Assembly (NCBI RefSeq): GCF_036669915.1
Contig: NC_089321.1
Span: 13,790,792 to 13,854,791, forward strand
Direction: 5' to 3'
Source of the DNA: Pocillopora verrucosa
Lineage: Eukaryota; Cnidaria; Anthozoa; Scleractinia; Pocilloporidae
Length of the DNA: 64,000 bases
Shown: positions 10,093 through 22,053 of the stretch, piece by piece
Layout of the letters: each line of letters starts with the position of its first letter
Position numbering within the stretch: the first letter of the stretch is position 1
Position numbers and translations under genes: made by a program
Notes under the pieces: model-generated
The model's database searches: none
Told to the model about the DNA's origin: nothing
Seen by the model: only the letters and a program-made list of their open reading frames with translations

Positions 10093-13021
10093 TCATCCAG
10101 ACATGACTGTCTTCACAAATTCTGCCAGAAAATAAAAAAAATTGTTTTAGTACAATGTATCTATACTTCATTCTTTGGACATTTAGCCTGCACAGCTGGC
10201 ATTCCAGGAGGGGAGGAGGGGGGGGGGGGGGGGTTGGGAAGGGCAGGATTTGAACTAGCATGGAGCATAACTATTAAGACCTGGATCTCCTAACTGTTAC
10301 CCTTATAACCCATTTACAACCCATGGATAAACATTACAACAATTATAGTCACAGAAACTTGGATATAAAGCTTCATTAGTAGTGGACAAGCAATATTCAG
10401 TACTCACTAAACTGGAAAAAAAAAAATTAAACACCTTCATAATTGATTTGGCCTTGATTGTCCTCAAGTCCACTAAGGAGTAAGTCTACCTCCTCTTCAG
10501 TCATTTTTTCACCTGTAACAAAAAGAGACATCAGTATGCATATTCTCCACACTGTTCAATACATTTCCTGCGGAACTGACAAGGAGAATTTGTTTTACAG
10601 TCAAGAATCTTGAGGTGGTGATCATTTACCTCATTCTCATGACCTTAATGTGTGATTTAAAAGTGATACTGAAAGGAAAAATTGTATGCAAGTCACTCTC
10701 TGGGATTAAAGGATTAACAACTAAGAGCTAAATTTCTGATCACCTGCTTTATTCAAGTGTGACCTTAATGTTTGATTCAGGAGTGAAATTGTAGGAAGAA
10801 ATTAGTTGGTTATCACTCTTAGGAGTTAAGGTGTTAATTTGCAAAGAAAGCAGGCTTTTCAATGCTTGTCTCTCCTAATTCACTTTTCCTCTCCATCATT
10901 TACTTTCATAGATAAAGGAACCAAAATATACAATTACCTAATCCTGTCAGCACATGACGCAGCTCCGCAGCAGACACCTGGCCATTTCCTTCTCTATCAA
11001 AGACTCTCAAGCCATCCACAAAACCTTCATTTGTACTTTTACTGGCCTTTCTTTGACCAAAGGAGTGGAAGATTGGCAAGAATTCCTCGAATGAGATACG
11101 TTTAGAACCTAAAAAAGAGTTCACTTTTTGTTCATAAAACTTTGGCATTAGATGGTACAATAAAACTTCATGGAGACAACCTTTACCCTTAATCCTTTAC
11201 ACCCTAACATCAGTATGTATATTCTCCATACTGTTCTCCATACATTTTCTAAGGTGTTGACAAGGAGAATTTATTTAACAATCAAGAGCCTCTTGAGCTG
11301 GTGATTGTTTCCTTTATTCTCATGATCTTGAATGAATGATTCAGCAGTATTATTGTAAGGAGAAACTAGATGCTGGTCATTCTGAGAGTTTAAAGGGTTA
11401 AAACCTGAACATTGATATAAATATTCCCTAAACTGTTTTCTGTACATTTCCTAAGGTGCTGAAAAGGAGAATTTGTTTAACAATCAAGAGTCTCTTCTGT
11501 TGGTGATCATTTCTTTTATTCTCATTTCCTTAATGTTTGATTCAGGGAAGATATTATAAGGAAAAATTAATTACTAGTCACTCTCAGGGGTAAAAAGGTT
11601 AAAAGCAGGCATCTAGGGAGGATAAAATTTCATTTTAGGGATCACTTCTATGAACACTGACTACAGTCACTTGTAAATTATCATTTCTTTGTAGTATCCA
11701 ATCAAATTTCATTCGTCAATGGGGCATACAGAAAATTTAACAATTAAATGAGCTATAAAAACACTATCGCACCTTTGAAGTATAAAAGGCTTTCAGCTTT
11801 CATTAAAAAGTCACTTCATTAACACAATCTAAAAGTTTATTTACATGTGTTAATTGCCTCACCCTTCGAACGCCGCTTACTTAAAAAGGCTAATCAAACC
11901 AAAATAATGATTCCATTTATTCCAAGGTTCAGTGATTCTTTTGTAAAAATTTCGGCACGAAAAAAGTCCAAGGAGAATAACAAAAGATTCCCCCATTAAA
12001 AACACACAACTGAACGAGTTGTTAGCACGAAATACAGTTTGCCGTTGAAGTGTAGTAGTTATACTGCAGACCACTAGTTGTTTATTTTTAGCTCAAAAAG
12101 TTTGCACGCTGCGACAAGCACGTAATACATCTATGCACGATTGTTAAAAAATATAAACTTAAAATTCATTTATCACTATGACGTCCATTTGAATTGTGCA
12201 AAAATTCGAAAATCTCTACAATATCGAAAGCCGGATTTTCGTCCGCACGCGAGCTAGTATCAAACAGGGTCAAGTCATTGTGATAAATATCTAGTTAACT
12301 GCAAGAACTCTGCAAGGAAAGCGAAACATTTCCTCAAAAGTCTACATCAACTTCGATTTCTTCGATCGGTCGCAAAATTTTGCTAAGGATTTAAAACGAA
12401 GTGTACGTATAAACAAAAGAAGACTTAAGAATTAAGTAAGTTTATTATCAAAAAGAAGCTCTTTTAAAACTTATTTCATTCCAAGCCATTTGAAAAGTCA
12501 ACATGAAACGTATTTCGATCAAATCATGCCAACGAAATAACTGAGTAGTTTTTGGACAGGTACATCACAGCTACAAGATTCTCTAATATTATTAGACAGG
12601 CTGATTGCTTACCAGAAGGATCGACCTCGTTTAACGCCTTGTGGACCTCAGCTTGTGTTGGGTTGAGTCCAAGAGAACGGAGTACTTCACCCAATTGTGC
12701 CGAATCGATTTTGCCATCTCCTCGGCGATCGAAAAGCATAAACGCCTCCTTATGCTCTACGAAAAACAAAAAAGGTACAGGTTGAAACAACAAGTGAAGA
12801 AAAAATTTAAAACTAAAACAGCTGTATCATTTTAACGATGTTTCGAGCATCGTAGAATAAGTTAATATAAGAATCTTGAACCATAATGGGCAATGTGATA
12901 GATACCAGAGATTTGATCTTCCGTTAAAGTTGCCTGCGAAAGAAAAATAGGTTTTAAGTATGATTATCCGGGAGCAGAGGGCTAAAATGCAATATTATAT
13001 ACAATATTTTTCCCTCACCAT
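10093..13021 (-). CDS. MYL6-like: Myosin essential light chain, paralogue 2 (MYL6-like, 150 aa, six exons)
   Basis: Exons in transcript order: 13019-13021 (ATG only), 12906-12933, 12613-12756, 10938-11108, 10435-10512 and 10093-10121. All junctions are GT-AG, the phases agree, and the sum is 453 bases, or 150 aa plus TGA; human MYL6 has 151. The protein starts [20 protein letters not shown], continues [10 protein letters not shown] and [20 protein letters not shown], and ends [12 protein letters not shown]. These follow MYL6 closely. The ATG-only first coding exon is the arrangement known from calmodulin genes; the donor there is ATG|gtgagg. EF loop 1 ([12 protein letters not shown]) ends in Gln, so it probably does not bind calcium. 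Four of the five introns match those of paralogue 1 in phase and relative place, which supports tandem duplication. The ATG-only exon is the least certain part. Confidence 0.9.
10202..10240 (+). repeat. G-rich tract
   Basis: A long run of G (about 18 in a row after gaggaggg) lies just upstream of the last exon of light chain paralogue 2, in its last intron. Such tracts can form G-quadruplexes and are prone to length error in assemblies. Confidence 0.7.
10527..10838 (+). repeat. Repeat family B, one copy and one partial copy
   Basis: Landmarks are 'catcagtatgcatattctcc', 'ctgacaaggagaattt', 'caagaatct', 'tggtgatcatt', 'attctcatgaccttaatg' and 'ggattaa'. The partial copy repeats 'tgatcacctgctttatt-aag-tgaccttaatg' and ends 'ggagttaaggtgtt'. 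It lies in an intron of light chain paralogue 2. Confidence 0.7.
11191..11602 (+). repeat. Repeat family B, two adjacent head-to-tail copies
   Basis: Two copies of the family lie end to end (about 11191-11398 and 11399-11602). Each runs from 'aaccctaacatcagtat' or its variant through 'aaggagaatttgtttaacaa' and 'attctcat' to 'aaagggttaa' or 'aaaaggttaa'. They lie in an intron of light chain paralogue 2. Confidence 0.7.
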
Positions 13022-14344
13022 TTTCAGTTAGCTTAGATCTGAGATTCTGTCACGCTGTTCTGGAAATATTTAACAGAAGTCCCAAGGGACTTGTCCTTAT
13101 TTGGAGATTTTGGTTTCTAGTAATGTCAAAAACTTCCGGGAGAGTGAGAAACGGAAGGGATAGGGGACAGGGAGAGGAAATGATGCCGCTAAGGCGTAGG
13201 ACGCGAAAAAATCTCGTTGTTGAAGGACTGTTCTCGTTCCAATTCGATGCTTTACGTAGAAATTTATTTGTTGGCAGTAACAAATTTTCGACAATTTTGC
13301 GTAACCACTGCAGACCACTCTTCCTCCACTCCCCCGCCCCCCTCCTGATACCATCCTATTTTTTTGGTCATCATGATCAGCATTAGTGATGTCATGCAAA
13401 TATTGATGGTGAGTTCCATAGTAGAAAAGCTGATTTTGTGACGCGTCAGTAGAGGCTAAGCTGGTGTCACGCGTAACGCAAGGAGGAACAAGGATCACGC
13501 ACTGATTAGACTCGATCTCCATATGAATTTATGTTCAAAGGAAAAGAAAAAGGATCTAAAACAATGATTAGAAATGCAGTGATGCCTCACAATATTCATT
13601 TATTTGAATGCCAATCTTTACAAATAGCTATGAAATAGCATCAAGACCAAATTTTTATAAATTGCCCCAACCTTAGTATAAATTCTTAAATAAAATTTAA
13701 AATCTTACAAACTAATAAATATAATTTTCTCTATCAATCTTAAATATCCAGCATGTGGTTATGGCACAAGTTGTTTAAACCAATAATTGGTGCGAAAAAT
13801 TACTTAAAAAGCAATGTCGAATCCGTGACAACTTTTCTGCATGTGTTCAGGATTTCACGTGGGTAGCTAACTACATAGTTTTTAAACATGGTCTTTTTAT
13901 TTGTTTTTGCTCAACTATCCCGATACTAAATGATCCGTGCTGAGTTCAACACGAGAAGAACCCTAATTTTTTTGCTTCCTATAACCACCTCTTCGATCTG
14001 AGCTATTATTTTACAATGCTAGAGAACTGGTTTGAAAATCTTTCTCATTTAAATTCTAATCATTAATTGATCTACAGTCCAAACAAAGCCAATGTTAGTT
14101 ACTATTACCTGTACCTGTACCAGTATCAGGCAATTATGCCCACAATTTTTATCAAAGCCTATTTTTTCGGTTTAAAGCAGTAGCCTGAATAACAAGCCTT
14201 CCAGAGGAAGAGGGACTAGGGCCGAGCTAGAGCGGTGGGTTTTTCTCTCGTCCTATCCCCACCCCCTTTAGGAAGCCTAGTACTCAGGCTACTGAAAAAG
14301 AGAATTTTCCAAGATGACCAAACAGCAAACTTCACGTCCCTTAG
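13022..14344. other. Region upstream of light chain paralogue 2
   Basis: It should contain the promoter and any 5' UTR exon of paralogue 2. The open frames of about 140 codons here overlap on both strands and have no recognisable motif. A small inverted-repeat element at 14178-14294 is listed separately. Confidence 0.4.
14178..14294. repeat. Short MITE with inverted ends
   Basis: The left end reads cagtagcctga and continues into aagccttcc. The right end reads ggaagcctag and continues into caggctactg, its imperfect reverse complement. The element is about 117 bases, with no coding capacity. Confidence 0.6.
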
Positions 14345-14921
14345 TCAAAATAGAGTTTCTGCGGTCCGCGGTTTCGCACTCGTCTGGCAAGACACACTCC
14401 CAGAATCTGAAATAAAATATAAATAACTGACTGATAAGCACGAGTATTTCAATATTTAATCACTGGTTATGTGCATGGTCTTAAATCTTTATACCCTAAC
14501 ATCAGTATACATATTCTCCATACTTTTATTCATACATTTCCTAAGGTGCTGGCAAGGAGAATTGGTTTAATCATCAAGAGCTTTACTTGGTGATCATTTC
14601 CGTAATTCTCACGACCTTCACATTTGAACCTATGGTGATACTTGAAGAAAAAATTAAGAGCCAACGGTTGAAGGGCGAGTGGCGCAAAATTTTGATTTGA
14701 ATAGAGGCATGCGTTTCAAATGCGGGTTTGCAGTGTTCTGAATAAGAGTTTCGTTTGCCTATGTAATCTTATAAGTCCTCTTCGAAAGTAAGATATTACC
14801 TTCTAAGATTTCATACAGTTCGGGGTTTTCTCTCTTTTCAAAGTTTCGCTTATTGATAAAAAAAATCCCGGAAAAGTCGCTCCTTCAAATTTTCATCAAC
14901 TGTAACCGAAATAATTTGTTC
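14345..14921 (-). CDS. Unrecognised gene, last two exons (candidate)
   Basis: I do not recognise this gene. A minus-strand exon ending at 14800 (donor GAAG|gtaata) encodes RNFEKRENPELYEILE. It joins in phase to 14345-14406 (acceptor tatttcag|AT), giving DSGSVSCQTSAKPRTAETLF and TGA. The composition looks like real protein and the splice sites are good. Upstream, a frame reading TVDENLKERLFRDFF begins at acceptor cttgtag (14921). It joins the downstream frame only if the run of eight T (minus strand) near 14857-14864 held seven. Alternatively the exon starts at the acceptor ...aataag just before CGAAAC. No start codon or further exon was found. It lies between light chain paralogue 2 and the tetraspanin, on the same strand as both. 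Confidence 0.35.
14476..14665 (+). repeat. Repeat family B copy
   Basis: It carries 'taccctaacatcagtatac', 'ctaaggtgctggcaaggaga', 'tggtgatcatttcc' and 'ttctcacgacctt' in family order. It lies in the intron of the unrecognised exon pair. Confidence 0.7.
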
Positions 14922-16629
14922 CTACAAGACGCCAAAAAGCCGATACGACTCTTGCAAACCATTGGCACCAATCATCTGCACGCTTTCTAATTGGTTAAAT
15001 ATATGATACCAGCAACAATAGCAATTGGCCCGTCACACAATCTTGGTATGGCGTGGGTCGCATTTAACAAGTTTTTTTCAGAGAATTTGCTTTCTTTGCG
15101 ATAAAAATATGACGGAAGAGGAGTATTTCCATGAGCATCTACATGTTCTTCAAGAGATTAGAGTGAAAAAAATCCGTAAAAACATAAAACGCGCAGTAGC
15201 GGCTTAATGGAGAAGGCATGACATTCCTCTGGTTACCTACAGACTGAATGGTGCAGACACTTGTAAAGTAAAGGCATTTAATTCAAGTTCTAACTACGCA
15301 CGGTAATTTTCAAAGTTTTATTTTGGAACCTAGAAAACACGCGTGAAAAAGTAACCTTACAAAAACTATCAGAGATATGAAAGGCCAGAAACTTTCTGGT
15401 TTTCTGGTATATCATTCTCTTCTAGGAATTATGGGCTCTGGGGAATATTACTGAAGACTGCATAAAAGCACAAAAAGATAAGGAATGTTTATTTTCAGGA
15501 TATATTCTTCTACACCTAACATAACAAAAAAAATCAACCTTAAATAATTCATCAATAAACACTCCTGAAATAATTAAATACTGCTATTAAATATAGCTTT
15601 CAAAGAGAGATTTTCTAGTCTAGAAATATTCTCAAAATACCTCCATTTTAACTGGAGAAATAGAAGCAGTTAGGCAACTACTCTAACCGTAAAATACTGC
15701 AACATAAGAAAGGCATCTGTTTTTCTTCCAAAAACAAAAAAGTAATGATATCAATGGGCCATAGACCTTCATACAATACACAATATGAGAAAATTGAACT
15801 GTCAGCCAATCTAATTTCAAAAGATTTCTCCCTAGAATTTAAAAATGGACTGAGGCCTAAAAATTCTGCAGTGTGGCTCTATAAAGCAAGGTTAGTAAGT
15901 GGTTTATCATATGGCACCAGGCCCAAACTTGTATTCTGAATTTGCAGGTTTTGCAACCAAAAATACAGAGCTTATGATTATTTCCATGGAAATGGTCCAT
16001 AAAACAAAATAAAGACCTGGTCCATAGAGCAAAATAAAGACAAAGTAAGAATGAGTCAGAATACTGGGATTTACCTCAAGACTACCTCGCCATACAATAA
16101 TCTCAAAGACTCGCAGCAAACAACTCATTGATAGATTACTTAACACTAGCTACTGTGGATATTATAGAAAAAAGTCACTCTGCATGGACAGAAGGATATG
16201 CCTAGGGCAGGGAGGGGGAAACTCTTATACCAAACTAACTAACTAACCCACCCACCCTGCCCCTCACTAGAATCTGTCATACCAGTAGACTTTGCCATGT
16301 CACCGATTAAAAGTTAGTCTTGAAACATTTAAAAGCTTAGTCAACTGCTATTGTTGCTTCTAATAAATAAAAATGGCAGCTATGTAATCATGGTATTGAA
16401 TCAGACTAACTCCACATGATACTGACACAGTGATACTGAAAAATAATGATAATAAAAAGCAAAGGAACACATGCAATCTAACCTGTATAATATATTACAA
16501 ACAATCATGTCTCTCTAATCTTATTTTACATATTTTCAATAATGGGTAAATTAGCATGGTTAAGAGATCTATTTAGAGGTTAAAGAAAGGTTAGCACAGG
16601 TCTAAGAATTTAGCTCAGCACCCAGGGAC
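14922..16629. other. Region downstream of the TSPAN31-type gene
   Basis: No firm gene. Several CCAAT/ATTGG boxes cluster at 14955-15030, which could be a promoter. A plus-strand open stretch to 15207 (CFLCDKNMTEEEYFHEHLH) follows a good acceptor (tttttttcag, about 15070-15079) and holds C-x2-C and H-x-H spacing like a zinc finger. I found no upstream exon or start codon for it. The rest is AT-rich and includes the tetraspanin 3' UTR. Confidence 0.35.
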
Positions 16630-19600
16630 CTATAAGAAAGCCCCAGGATTGGCACGAGGGTCCTTCTGATTCCTGTAGCGGCACGCCATATACACACCAA
16701 ACAGCTGTGAAAGATAGAAATATGAGAGGAAGTTAAGAAGATTTTATAGAGAGAGATACTTTACTATTCATTACTGACAATCAAATGTCCTAATCAAGTG
16801 GTTAATGAGCGTGAATCCAGATCAAGAGGAAGCGGACCAGAATTATCAAAATAATTAGTTAGAGTAACAATTAAATTCCTTTAACCATTTAACTCCCAAG
16901 ATTTGCTTGTTAATTCTTCCCTCTATCTGCTGCACATTTAATTCCTTGTAAAACAGCAATGAACATTTGCTGTTGGATCAAAGTAACAACCTCTACCTGA
17001 TAAGTTCGAGTATTCTCGTTACCCTTTTACTTGATATATATTGATATTATAAGGAAAAGTTACATGTTAATAATATCTGGGAGTTAGGCATAGGATTAGT
17101 CCAACTTTAAAATGCAAGTGTTAGTATCTTGCTCAACAAGGTTACAAAGAAGATATCTCACTATATGACAAAAAAAAAAAAAAAAAATGGTGTGTAAATT
17201 GATGTAAGTTCTGTACTTACCAAGGTAAAACTGAAGAACAGACCAATTCCTCCAGCCACTTTCAGAAGATGATTTACCACATCTTTTAACTTGTCATAGC
17301 ATGTTTCACATTTGGGGCATGTATCATCGTTAGTAGTCTTAGAACAGCATGGTAGCTAAAACACAATGAATAAAGAAATGGTCATGAATGCTCAAACGAA
17401 ACTAGTGTTAGTGGTTTTATATGCATGAGGAATTAAGTTAAAATTCCCAGACCAGATCAGGTAACAACACTTTCACAAGGCATAAAAAAAACACAAGAAT
17501 TGAGTTAATAGTATTATTTGTGATTCTTTTACAATTAATCAACAATGCTCACAACCTTTCTTTACCATCAACTTTTTCCATCAAACAAATCAGATGATGA
17601 AATAATTAATTTTGACCTTATTTCTTTCATACAGTTTCATAGAATGACAGAATTAGTGATGCACAAACGCAGTAGCAGCTTGAGACAAACTGATTTATGT
17701 CAGCATTTTGGGTCATAAAATGTTGTTTTTGTAAATTCTTTAGCAAATTTTAGCAGTAATCCACAGTGATTTTGATTATCTGAACTCTGGATTATCCAGA
17801 CTATTCAGCCCAGTTCTCACAAGTGCAGATAATAGAGGTTTGACTGTACTGTTTTAGAGCATAATCTTTTCCTAGACTTACAATAACTCTGGCAGCTTAC
17901 AGTTCTTGTTGTGACTTTATAGATAGAGAGCTTTATTAAAAATCACATGCCAGCTTAATAAGGCTGAATTGTATGATTATTAACAATACTGGCTAAAATT
18001 ATAAATTACATTTTCAGAGCATTTTATTTACAAGAATAATACACAGACCCATTGTCTACACATGGCAAGTAAATAGGTCTGGGAGAAACGCTTGGTGCGC
18101 ATTATTGGGTTAACAGCAGCCTAGGTACAAGCACTATCTTGTGACAACATTACAAGGCTGATGTATCACAAATGTGAATACATTAGAGAGAATCCAAACT
18201 TCAACAAAAAAAAATTTTCTTGTCATTAATACTAACAAGCAATAATTGGAGGGTGGCAATGGCCACAAAAATTATTGGTGTCACAAATAGGGGGGGGGGG
18301 TCATTACCTCCTGAAAGTCTCCGATTTCAAGAACTACAACCCCAGCATGTGAATGGGTCGTACACCACAAAAACTTACCGCAGTACACTTCGGATGTCCC
18401 ATTTCACCTGACGTCATATTTTTATTTTTAAATCCACAACAGTCTTTGATTTTTTGGATTTTGGTCTTTAAAGTGGGTGACATCTTTCCCCATCCTGCCT
18501 CCATTAGATTAGACTGCTGCTCATGTGAAACTGCTATTGCACCAAGAGACACTGACATTTGAATGATAAACAGAAGTAGCATGATAATCATATACTGTTC
18601 AATAAGTTAAGGCTGAAACAAACAGATAAGAACATCATGTACTTTCCAGAACACTAAGTAACAAGAATCGTCATCATCATCGTCATTATTCTTAACCCTA
18701 GGCCAGTTCCAAAACAATAGGCAACAAGAACACCTCAGTGAAGTAACATCTGTACTTGTGCTAAGTGGTCCACCCAGCAAGAACTCATCCCCAGTTTCCT
18801 TAGCATGAAGTAACCAGAAGTGCTACTTCTCCCCCCTGGATGGGATGGTAATCCATTGCAAGGTTTGCCCCCAGGATTTCACCAGGCTTCCCTGGTGATT
18901 TTTGTTTGTCAATTTGTACTCCTGGGTGGAGAAAGGTACTGTAAATTTAAAAGATTTCTCCCAATTTCTTTCTCTCTTTTGACCCAGCCAGCTTTCAAAT
19001 CCAGGCCTCTCAAACCCAGAATCCAGCACACTAACCATCATGCCAATATGATCTCCAAATTGCTTTCATTACACTTTATCATTTATAAGTCAGACTGTGC
19101 TCCTAATACACAGCTTTTACAATGATAGCATTGGAGCAAACCACTGTTGGGGAGGTACTGGGCAGAACTGTTCTGCAAACTTTACTTTCTGCAACTGCTT
19201 TTGACTGCAGTTCACAATCATGAAAAGGATACAAAGAACAGAATCACTTGGCTGTGACGCACTGCACCAGCAACACCCATGATGGCAATGAGAAGAAGGA
19301 AAACACCACAGGCAACTACACCACCAAGAATCGGGAGACTGGTTATTTTAGATGATGCTTTGGCATAAACAGCTACACATATCATTACCAAGGCTATGAA
19401 CTGCAAAGGAAAAAAAGACTTTATACAAACAATCAAATCAGGTAGTTCAGGGCTGTGCTCTTTTGCTTTTTCTCTTACAGTACCATGAATCACTTTGCTT
19501 TTATGAAGGTTTTTAAGAGATGAGCACCTTGTTTTTCTGGGTCCATAGCCTTTGGGCAGGTAACAACACGATCATTCTAAGAGCACAGTTTTGACAATAC

Positions 19601-20960
19601 TGTTTACCATGTGTATACTTTTAGGTACCTCTTCTTTAGGGGCTTCCAATAAATAGTTTCTGTGAGCAAGATATCATGTTTCCCGTATCTCTCAAGAAAA
19701 ACCCTAAGAAAATTTTCTTTATCCTTTTTTTCTTTCAGTATCGAAGATTACCTTAAACACAAAAAGCAGCATACCAATAACTGTTCATACATGAGGGAAC
19801 ACATAATCTACCCAACCCACAACAAGTTCTTTACAACAATGGTGCCCCTATCATTGACATATTCTTATCATCAATTGAAATAAAAATTAGATTTAAATTG
19901 CTGTGTTATTCAACCTTCAAAAGTAAAAAATTGGTATCATACAAAGTCTCATGCCAAATACTAAATACCAGGAGGACAAGTGAACATTCAAAATCCCTTT
20001 GAAGTTTGTAATAATACTCATCGCAAACAATATCATTCCATGTCATTTTGAGAGGACAATGTCATACGTCTAACTTTATGGCAAATTTAATACAACAAAA
20101 TTAAAATTTGCAATGATTTGAATTACGGACAGTTTTGTTAAATGAAATGCGACACAAGTCAGCTTATCTGCATAGCATAGTCATTAGAACCTTCATTTGT
20201 TCATTTCCTTTCCTTGTTGATAAAAGGAAAAGCTGCATTCAAGATCCACTAGTATAGGTGAAGCCTCGTTAAAATCTCCTAACATTTAGTAAATGGGTTT
20301 TAAAATAATCTAAGAGGAAGCCCTAGAAATAATATGAACTTCCGAGGACACACGACCTTTACTTCTTTATAATTGACTTATTAACCTCGTCTAAACAATG
20401 CTTTCCAATATTTTTAACTGGAAGACTCTATGTCGAGATCTTGGAAAATTAAATAAATACAAAAAAAATTCGCCCGTTAATTATAATTAAGCTTACATTT
20501 CCTGAAACATAAGGTGATAGTCAAATTAAAGAGCTCTTATTGGTTTTTCGTTCAGAAAAAACTATTGAATACATGCATGATGCGCTATATAGACAGCTAG
20601 CCTTTTGCAGCAAAGGAACAACGGGGTTTTATTGCCTAGAGATTTTCTTTTTCGTAGGAGAGGTACCTTTTACTCATTAAGTCCCTAATCAGATTTAGAG
20701 ACATTTACGGATAAGAACCGCAGGAGATTTCCGTAGAATATCTGATAGAAAGCTTTAAATAACCACCAAATGCCACGTAACACAGACTGCGAAGACTCAA
20801 TTTCCCCATTCAATAGCTCGCGAGATTCGTTAAAACTCTGACTTAAAGTTGAAAGGTTTTCCAAGATACTTACAATATAAAGCGTGTTAAGTGCCACCAG
20901 GGCATTTTTGAAGCAGAAATAAGCACAGCTTTGTGCTTTGGAGTATTTAGGACTGTACAT
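16630..20960 (-). CDS. TSPAN31: Tetraspanin of the TSPAN31 type (226 aa, five exons)
   Basis: A four-pass membrane protein; tetraspanins organise membrane microdomains. Exons in transcript order: 20874-20960, 19233-19400, 18379-18594, 17221-17355 and 16630-16704, all phase 0, together 678 bases plus stop. TM1 follows [19 protein letters not shown]2 lies in [17 protein letters not shown] and leads to [13 protein letters not shown]3 is [20 protein letters not shown]. The large loop carries the CCG motif (DCCGF) with further cysteines (KCTALPCC, CPKCETC). The C terminus [15 protein letters not shown] is nearly the same as in vertebrate TSPAN31, which is the main reason for the name. I chose the ATG at 20960 because it places about ten residues before TM1; the longer upstream frame adds a charged segment atypical of the family. 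TSPAN13 is the closest alternative. A second gene with the same exon lengths lies at 60797. Confidence 0.92.
16880..17096 (+). repeat. MITE-like repeat family A copy (TSPAN31-type intron)
   Basis: It runs from 'tttaactcccaagattt' through 'ctacctgataagttcgagta' to 'aagttacatgttaat' and 'tgggagtta'. It lies in the last intron of the tetraspanin gene. A run of A follows at 17169-17187. Confidence 0.75.
18669..19050 (-). mobile_element. tRNA-derived SINE in TSPAN31-type intron 2
   Basis: Read on the minus strand, the element begins ggcatgatggttagtgtgct, which resembles a tRNA A box region, followed by ggcctggatttgaa, which resembles a B box. A body with 'atggattaccatcccatcca' and 'ggaccacttagcacaagtac' follows, and it ends in an imperfect gat/atg repeat. 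This is the plan of a Pol III SINE: tRNA head, central domain, simple-repeat tail. I have the impression that the central domain is conserved in other marine invertebrate SINEs but cannot name the superfamily with certainty. Confidence 0.65.
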
Positions 20961-22053
20961 CTGGAAAATGTTCACGGCCTTCTTTCGTCGCCCGATTACA
21001 ATCCGTGATCGATTTACATCCAAAAAGACCACCAGCATCGTGGGCTCTCTAACGATCACGTGACACAGGAGAACTTACGTCATTTACTATTTCTGGCTAA
21101 ATATAGCTGAGGTACACAATCAATAATAGATAGCGTAGAAGGTGCGCTCTGATTGGCAACTCAAACTGGATATCTTTTGCTATTCAACTCCAAGCAACTC
21201 GTGTGGATTTGCGCCCGAAAGTATTGTAATCGTTGCAGGAATAAATGAGTCAAAACAAAGGAAACACAAGCTCGCAAAATATGCAACTATGTTCACATTG
21301 CGCAATGGTCGAAATGTAGGCATTTTTATAAACGCGCTCTCGATCAGAACGAATCTGAACTGGTTTTGAAAAAATTCATCTCGCTAGGTGATTGTTCCCT
21401 TGCATCGTGTGAATTTAATGGGCTGATTAAGGGCCGTTTAGCTCGGTTTTAGTTCAGGTGCCCGCATGGGGTCGCACATTACGTGATTTTGTAAGAAAAT
21501 TCTGTTCAGTAGAGATTGTTGGAAGACAAAATCGAGTCGGTTGTACAGAAACTTTCAGACAATGTATGGTCTTCCAAAATGCCATAAAAATCATATCAGG
21601 TGGGTTTATTCAGAGGCAAAATTCATCCATAGTAACTCCTTGAGGTAATACAACGCGTTTGCGTTTCTCAGTGAGAAAATCACAGAACTTTCTTAAATAC
21701 AGCCACTCAATAAGAAATTGAAATTAGGCAATAAAACAAACATACTTTATGAGGCAAAATTAATAGCAACTTCAACCAGTCTGATCAATATTCAATTTTC
21801 CATTAGCCGATAAAATTCTGCTTTATCTACGACAAAGTACAAAAGTATTCGTAATTGCGTCTTGAAATATGGGCAATATAGAGGATCAGTTTGGATTATA
21901 TTAATTTGAAATTTTCAATATTTCCATCTTCAAACTTTGTTTTTCATGCTTTATAGATTATCCTTCCACCTGATGAATTCTACATTTCGCTTGCAGTCTT
22001 TAAAGAAGGAACCTTTGCAAAGATTTGCTCTCGTGCGCCTTATAAAGTCTTCC
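20961..22053. other. Intergenic region between the tetraspanin and the esterase cluster
   Basis: It contains the promoter side of the tetraspanin gene. No exon or repeat family member was recognised. Short open frames lack motifs. Confidence 0.4.

Noticed and set aside
10240-10262. Possible tRNA T-arm ('aggatttgaactagca')
   Set aside because: No matching acceptor stem, D arm or anticodon arm could be placed around it.
13097-13522. Open frame of 141 codons on the minus strand upstream of light chain paralogue 2
   Set aside because: No domain or splice logic, overlaps frames on both strands, and its N terminus lies where the 5' UTR or promoter is expected.
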